NCBI GenBank assembly: GCA_030847615.1
Contig: JAUMIR010000001.1
Span: 266,847,187 to 266,911,186 of the forward strand
DNA from: Gambelia wislizenii
Taxonomy: Eukaryota > Chordata > Lepidosauria > Squamata > Crotaphytidae
Direction: 5' to 3'
Length of the DNA stretch: 64,000 nucleotides
Positions 58,442-64,000 of the stretch are shown here, piece after piece (position 1 is the first letter of the stretch; each line of letters starts with the position of its first letter). Both the position numbers and the translations under genes were made by a program. The notes beneath the pieces were generated by a model that did not search any database, was not told the origin of the DNA, and worked only from the letters and a program-made list of their open reading frames with translations.

Positions 58442-59720
58442 TACTTGGATACTGACCAGAGGATGCATGAGGATGAGGTTTCTGACTCAAACTCTGGCGT
58501 CTTTGCCGCTTAGTGTTTCTTTTGTTTTAAATTAAACTGGGGAATGCTTACTTGGGGAAAGTTTGAACAGAAACATACAAGAATATTTGAAATCATGAAG
58601 AATTAAAAACATATTTATCATGGAAGACACTTCCATCATTTTTATAGAATGTGTGATGGTGTGTTTGTTAGATGTTATTCTATAAACTACCCAAATGATG
58701 TTTTGGACAGATAAATCCTTCATAGATTAACAGAAAGGTTCTTCCTCCTCAGTATTTTAGGCCTGTTTATCTTTTCTCAGGCTTCATTTACAAACATAAC
58801 ATTGCAATTAAGAAAAAAAAAATCTCAAATTGAATGGTGTTTATTTTTTACTCTGCGACCACCCACCATTTTTGTCTAGAGGTTACTCGAAAAAAGAAAA
58901 ATCTTTGAGGGAGCCCTCCCAGTGTCAGTCTGTCTCTGTAGGGCAAAATTACTCATAGATGCATTTTCAAACAGCAGTATTTAGAGACGCTTCATCCATT
59001 GTTAACTCTGGTTCTCCATGTGGTAGAATTGCTTTTTTACTGTGAGATTATGATAGGAAAGAAGAACTTGATTTAGTTTGGAGCTGTTAATCAGTATGAC
59101 TTTTGTATATTGACCCAAAATGTAATCTCTTTTTTTTCTAAAACTGGATATTGAGGGGAAGGAATGAAATATGTCCTCTGATTCAGAAGTCAGTCTAAAT
59201 TATAGCTGCTCACACATTAAGATAACATTGGTTTCAGTGTTCTGTAGAGCAGTAACGATAATGATAATGAAGATGATATAGCATATTATAGCATCTATCC
59301 TATTATTGGTAATGGGATATTTGCTGTCTTTTTTTCATTGCTTCCCAGTGTGGGTTTTCTGAGATGACTTCATATCAGTGACTTGCCTAGGGAAAAACAT
59401 TCCAAAATAATTGCAGAAGGTAATTCAAATTCTTGGGAAAGCCACTCAGAAATATTTTTTGGGAAAAAATCAAACTAAAGTCTAGGAAAGTGCTTTAATA
59501 GAGGTGGGGATTGGTGGTGGGAAACTTGACAATGTCCCATTTAGGATGGGACACTATGATTTAGGTCAGCAATTTCCAAATATAGACCATGACCCACTTC
59601 ACTAGATTCATGAGGTCATGTTCTGTAGATCAGTCAAAATGGAATGCAAAGTACCAGGAATATAGAGTTTCAAGATGGAATTCCGAATAATTTCCCAACA
59701 AAGACAATCGTGTGGGCTAT
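58442..59720. other. No gene seen
   Basis: AT-rich spacer without recognised repeats. Confidence 0.5.
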
Positions 59721-60297
59721 GGAGATCATCAGACCCTGCTAATGTGGTGCCAGAAAAACGACAGCGTAATGCAAAAGGATGCCAATATAACACATCATCC
59801 TTTTGCATTACGCTATTGTTATTCTGCTATTTCTTTTTATTGACAGGGAAGAGCTGTAAATGGATTGCCAGTCCCATTTTGGTGCCAGTGTTGCCTGCGT
59901 CTGAAGCCTTGTGCTGCTTTTGACTCATGATTCCAGCATCAATGGGCAGTCCTGCCAGAACACTTCTGGGTGTGATTGTGAGAACCAGGTAGGCTAACCT
60001 CGTTTTTGTACCCTCCCCGGGTTACTTGTTATTTTTTTAGTGCGTTTATGTGCTTGTGTAAACTTTTTTCTTTTTCGTTTTGAATTTCCCACACTTGCAT
60101 TTTTTCATGAGAATATGTGGGATTTCAATCCAGGAAGTGAACGGAGCTCCATTAGAGTTCCAGTCATTCCTGGGCTGGGCCTATCTTTGGATGGAAGATA
60201 AGGTAAGTCTGATGGAGAGGGTTATTGTGCCAGGACAGAGATGGGATTGGAGATTGTGGGACAGGAAAAATTTTTGCATTCTTGTCTGATAATCTCC
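59721..60297 (+). mobile_element. TIR-B MITE, copy 3
   Basis: GGAGATCATCAGACCCTG at the left and TCTGATAATCTCC at the right, with TAT on both sides (59718-59720 and 60298-60300). A perfect 19-bp inverted repeat, AGCGTAATGCAAAAGGATG and its complement, lies at about 59763-59814. Donor-like sites: CCAGGTAGG (GT at 59989) and AAGGTAAGT (GT at 60203). Confidence 0.82.
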
Positions 60298-60584
60298 TAT
60301 GGCTTTGGGGAAATCTCCCCCTTTGTACCCATGGTTATGATTCTTAGAGCTGGTTGACATACTCAATCTGCCTCTAATGGACTGCTTTCTTTGAATACTG
60401 GATTACATTCTGCCTGTAATAGGGGAAGGCGATGTGTTATCTTCCAGATGTTGCTGGATTGCCTCTCTCATAGCCCTCTCCAGTGCAGTTAATGGTAAAA
60501 TATTATAGGAGCTGCAGTTTAAGAACATCTGCAGGTGGGGACATATGCCCCATTGTTACCTACCCTCACACTCCTAGCCTCATA

Positions 60585-61387
60585 TCTATATTAATAATTG
60601 GCAATATTTTTTAATTAGGTCAACATGTGGCCTTCCACACAGTGCGGCCATTAATAAAAATCTGGGAAATTCCCCAACCAGGAAATCCAAAGACAAACAT
60701 TGCTTAGTCGCGTGTACACCTGGGGAGAGACTGCCTAAATTCTAAAGAAATGTTAACTTGCAAGACAACTGAAGGCACATACACCTGGCTAACCCCATCT
60801 GCTAAGGCTGGCAAACTAAAACCTGTAAACAAACCTCATGAGTTTTCCCTCACCCGAGCAAAGGAAGTTGCTTCCTCCCTTCCAGTTGCAAACCCATTAA
60901 GAACACCATTAACATGTTCAGAGTGCCTTTGTCTCACCATGATCAACTCCAAGAAACATTGTCTTCTACTCTAAATCCCATCCCCAGAAGGCAAATATTG
61001 ACTATAACCCCCCTTGAAAACTGTCTTCAGTGTCTTCAGCTCCTCCTCCTACATCCATGCGGCTGGTTTGCTGACTGACCCTCAGAGCACAACTCTGAGG
61101 CCCCCATTGCTGCAGGAAATTCTTCTCTTCAAGAAAGGTGCTGTATCATCCACTGGAAACTCCCTTCACTATTCCTCTATCTCAATATCTTCCCACTTTA
61201 TTTGCTAGTCTTGGATGAATGCTGGATGCCTGAATGTGTGTGTGAATGTTGTTAGTACTGTTTTTCTCAAATAAAGATCATTTGTTATACTATCTAGCTT
61301 AATATCTCCTCCCGATTATAAATAGGTCAAAGGGTCCTGCTGTTGCCCCCTCTCGCATTGCCAAGCTGAGTATATTAATTTCCCCAA
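60585..61387 (+). repeat. Solo LTR, copy 3 (diverged)
   Basis: Same family as 47891-48798. It has CCATTAATAAAAATCTGGG near the 5' part, AAATAAAGATCATTTG (polyadenylation type) near 61270, and a 3' end with CCCCCTCTCGCATTGCCAAG and ATTAATTTCCCCAATT. It lies in direct orientation to 47891-48798 but 12 kb away with no retroviral interior, so the two are separate solo LTRs. Confidence 0.6.
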
Positions 61388-61612
61388 TTTAATATCGATA
61401 TCAAGAGGGTCATCATAATCCCCGAGCATTTAGGGTAACACCATTTCTGGCTTATAACCTGCAGGTGCTGAAGCTGTCCATTGAGACATTTACTTAGAGA
61501 TGCATAACTTTGTAAACTTCATTCTGGCAGGAAAGAACAAATAATTTTACTATTTTTCTCCTCCATGAAAGGAAGCCATTGAAAATTATGTAGTTGATGA
61601 CTAACAATGGAA

Positions 61613-62053
61613 TGACAAGATCAGACACAGAAAGCTGAGTTAAATAAGGACCACCTAAATAATGACCTATATCCTATTTAAGTTGCATTGAACCTGGAAA
61701 GGAACAAGAGGGGGAGCATCCAGATGCGGGACCAACTGTGGCCAGGTGTCATCCCAGTCTTCCTTTGGGTGAAACACCTGGGGCCCAAGGGTAATCTAAT
61801 AAGTGGGTTGCTCCCTGGCTGTTGATCTACTGGAAGGCAAATCCAGGGCACTCCCCACCCCAAATCCCAGGACTTTATAAGTGAGATGAAAAAACCAGGT
61901 CCACCTCAAGGGTAGTCTCTTCCCCCACCCCCCACTCTGGGTCCCAGGACCTAAAGAGGCCATCCCAGAGCCCTTCCCTTCACCAAAGGGGTACCAAGGT
62001 GTACACCAAACCTATTATATTCTCCCCCTGCTACTTGCTAGGTGACAGCCTAT
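61613..62053 (-). repeat. LTR-like dispersed repeat, inverted copy
   Basis: Inverted counterpart of 15470-15955. GATCAGACACAGAAAGCTGA, CCAGGTGTCATCCCAG, TTGGGTGAAACACCTGG, CCCAGGACTTTATAAG and CCAAGGTGTACACC correspond to blocks there. Confidence 0.55.
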
Positions 62054-62082
62054 TTACAGACAAAACCTATAGCTAACACGGA

Positions 62083-62342
62083 GCAATGGATGCAAGCTCC
62101 AGGAACAGAGATTCCACCTCAACATGAGGAGGAACTTTTTGACAGTAAGAGCTGTTCGGCAGTGGAACACACTCCCTCGGAGCGTGGTGGGATCTCCTTC
62201 CTTGGAGGTCTTTAAACAGAGGCTGGATGGCCATCTGTTGGGGATGCTTTGATCGTGATTTCCTGCGTGGCAGGGGGTTGGACTGGATGGCCCTTGTGGT
62301 CTCTTCCAGCTCTACAATTCTGTGATTCTATGATTCTGTGAT
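62083..62342 (+). mobile_element. CR1 LINE 3' end, well preserved
   Basis: GGCAGTGGAACACACTCCC, GTCTTTAAACAGAGGCTGG and GGGGGTTGGACTGGATGGCC, with a clear octamer tail of ATTCTGTG/ATTCTATG units. It is the least decayed CR1 tail in the window. Confidence 0.85.
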
Positions 62343-62380
62343 AATTGGCAAAGTCCCCCAGATACAGCATATGGTGGCGC

Positions 62381-62845
62381 GGGGGGGGGGGGGGCAGACA
62401 AAGGGAAGAAAATTCTTACCCGGCACCAAAGCAACCAACAAAATTCACACTGCACTGAAAGTGGGAGGATGGGCAGCGATGTGATGATCAAAGAGGCACA
62501 TGCATAGGAAGGCAGGCCTTAAATAGCTTCTGGCTCAACCCTCAAATGTACAGCATCTTGGTGCCCTGTGCCAGATGCAGTAACAACTGGCCTGAGACCA
62601 TGGAGGCCATCAAAGGTGTCCCCTCCCCAACAGTACCATTCACTCCACTGGTCCAGATATGTATTTTTAAATACAATCTGCAGTTTGGGACTTTTCTGTG
62701 GCTCCCCCATGCATTTGGATTTTTGCACAGAAAATGACATGTTCTTTGCCAAAAACCAATTTCCTGATCCAAAAACAGCCTTCTCCTTCTCCTTCGTCTC
62801 CTCCTCCTCTTCTTCCTGCTGCTCCTCCTCCTCCTCCTTCCATTC
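62381..62845. repeat. Poly-G run and TCC/TTC triplet repeat
   Basis: Fourteen G at 62381-62394. An imperfect (TCC)n(TTC)n tract at about 62782-62845 explains the Glu/Arg/Ser-rich frames seen on both strands at 62.5-63.0 kb. Confidence 0.85.
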
Positions 62846-62899
62846 TCCAATATTTTTGAATATTGTTGGGTGCATAGTTGGTCAACATTTTTTTTGGGG

Positions 62900-64000
62900 G
62901 GGGGTCGTTTCATGCCCATCTGATCCCCATACACTACAGAAGCAGAAGTGGGGTGTAATCCAACCTAGGAGAAAGGCCATGTCAATCAGAAAATAGAATA
63001 GTTGTGTCTTAGCATGGTTGGTTTCAAGGTGTCATGGACAGGCATCTGCTGAGCTTGATGTCTCAGTTGGATTGGGCCCTGTCAATCTTTTGGGCCTCCT
63101 GGCTTTGCTATTCCTCTTTCTTCATACCATTGTAGTTTCACCCTACCATTCTTGGTGAGAACACACCAGTGATAGGAATGAGAAGGAAAAGCAGTTTTGA
63201 TTTGCCTCACTCTGTTCAGTTTGTGGGCAACTGAGTGAACTGAGTCCAGAAGATGAGTTCGAGAGAATGAATGACTGTAGCAGTGGTGGGGTAAAGAAGA
63301 TGTGGGTCCACTGAGGGAGGCAGGACATCAAGGGCATCTTATCCAAGGGAAATGATGGAGCCAGCACTGAATACGAGTCTAGTCCTCACAGTCAGCTGTA
63401 GGAAAAATCTGTGAATAACTGAGGGGGACTAATTAACTTGAAAGATCTTTCAGTAACTTATTTGGCTTTAAAACGGTGTCTTGTTACATGGTTCATTTAC
63501 AAATTCCATCAAGACTCATGCCTCTAGGGATGTACAACTTCACTTATTTTGTTCTTGCTTGCAACAACAAATAATTCCAAAGGTATTCTCCCTATTGGTT
63601 GAGTTTAAGAGAGATTTTGCATGTTTTTGCAATGATTATTCACACTCTGGGCTTCTTTTTGTGACAATATTATTTGCAAAAATGACTTGTGCAAAAAAAT
63701 TGATTTTTGTGTGTGTGCAAAAGCAACTGTGTTTGCAGAAAACAGTATATCTCACAGACTGTTTTATGTGAAAAATGTTTCTGAATGAAAGCTTATTTTT
63801 TCATACACAAAATAAGTTTTGAAAAAGGAAAAAAAAAGTACAAAAAAGTCCACACACACACAAAACCTCACAATGGTTGATTATTTTCTTGATGGGGACT
63901 CCTGACATGCTGAGACAATCTTTCCCAAGGAAGATGAGAAAAATTATGAGCATCATTTATATCCCTACACATCAGTCTTGGTACTTATTTCTTGGTCTTG
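62900..64000. other. No gene seen
   Basis: AT-rich sequence to the window end, with a CACACACACA tract near 63854. No recognised element. Confidence 0.5.

Noticed and set aside
47891..61387. Two LTRs in direct orientation as the ends of one provirus
   Set aside because: They are 12 kb apart and diverged. The interval is filled with unrelated MITEs, CR1 and LINE fragments, with no gag, pol or env.
62519..62996. Glu/Arg-rich and Ser-rich frames on both strands
   Set aside because: Produced by the TCC/TTC triplet tract. Not a coding signal.
1..64000. CRISPR arrays, bacterial operons or phage features
   Set aside because: No regularly spaced short repeats, ribosome-binding sites or dense coding. 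The sequence is clearly vertebrate-type repetitive DNA.

Overview
The window is vertebrate nuclear DNA with no host protein-coding gene that I can support. The mix of repeats points to a squamate reptile (lizard or snake): CR1, L2 and BovB-type RTE LINEs, Penelope-like elements, a 5S-rRNA-derived SINE, tRNA-derived SINEs with Sauria-type bodies, many short terminal-inverted-repeat (TIR) DNA elements, and frequent CA/GA microsatellites. This assignment rests on family knowledge and not on a database search. It looks like intergenic or intronic sequence.

Layout. 0.6-19.5 kb: short TIR elements, SINEs, a broken CR1 (4.05-5.2 kb), the first long palindrome (10.2 kb), a TCGCGA-bounded region (12.6-13.3 kb) and an LTR-like repeat (15.5 kb). 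19.5-27 kb: an L2 reverse-transcriptase relic, two Helitron-like copies, a CR1 carrying a Penelope insertion, the second palindrome, and two different LINEs head-to-tail on the minus strand. 28-36.4 kb: MITEs, an L2 3' end carrying a LINE tail, the third palindrome, a Helitron-like 5' end and a hAT-like MITE with a perfect 28-bp hairpin. 36.7-39.4 kb: a Penelope-like element with RT and GIY-YIG domains, followed by a Helitron-like 3' end. 40-48.8 kb: a TIR element running into 0.6 kb of G-rich repeat, an inverted pair of LTRs, and a second Penelope family with decayed hammerhead-ribozyme-like motifs. 51-64 kb: a four-layer nest around the fourth palindrome, a well-preserved LINE 3' end with a zinc finger, nine pogo/Tigger-like MITEs (counted over the whole window), a third LTR and a well-preserved CR1 3' end.

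How the parts relate. Three families of short TIR elements (called here TIR-A, TIR-B and TIR-C) share the terminal pattern GGA(C/G)(A/T)TT(A/T)TC(A/G)GA. At several copies they are flanked by matching 3-bp repeats, so one transposase system could have mobilised all of them. TIR-A is the most distinctive family: four copies of 311-390 bp, each almost entirely one inverted repeat with CpG-rich arms and smaller hairpins inside the arms. The autonomous partners (transposase, Helitron Rep/helicase, LTR gag/pol) are absent, and every reverse-transcriptase relic is truncated or frameshifted.
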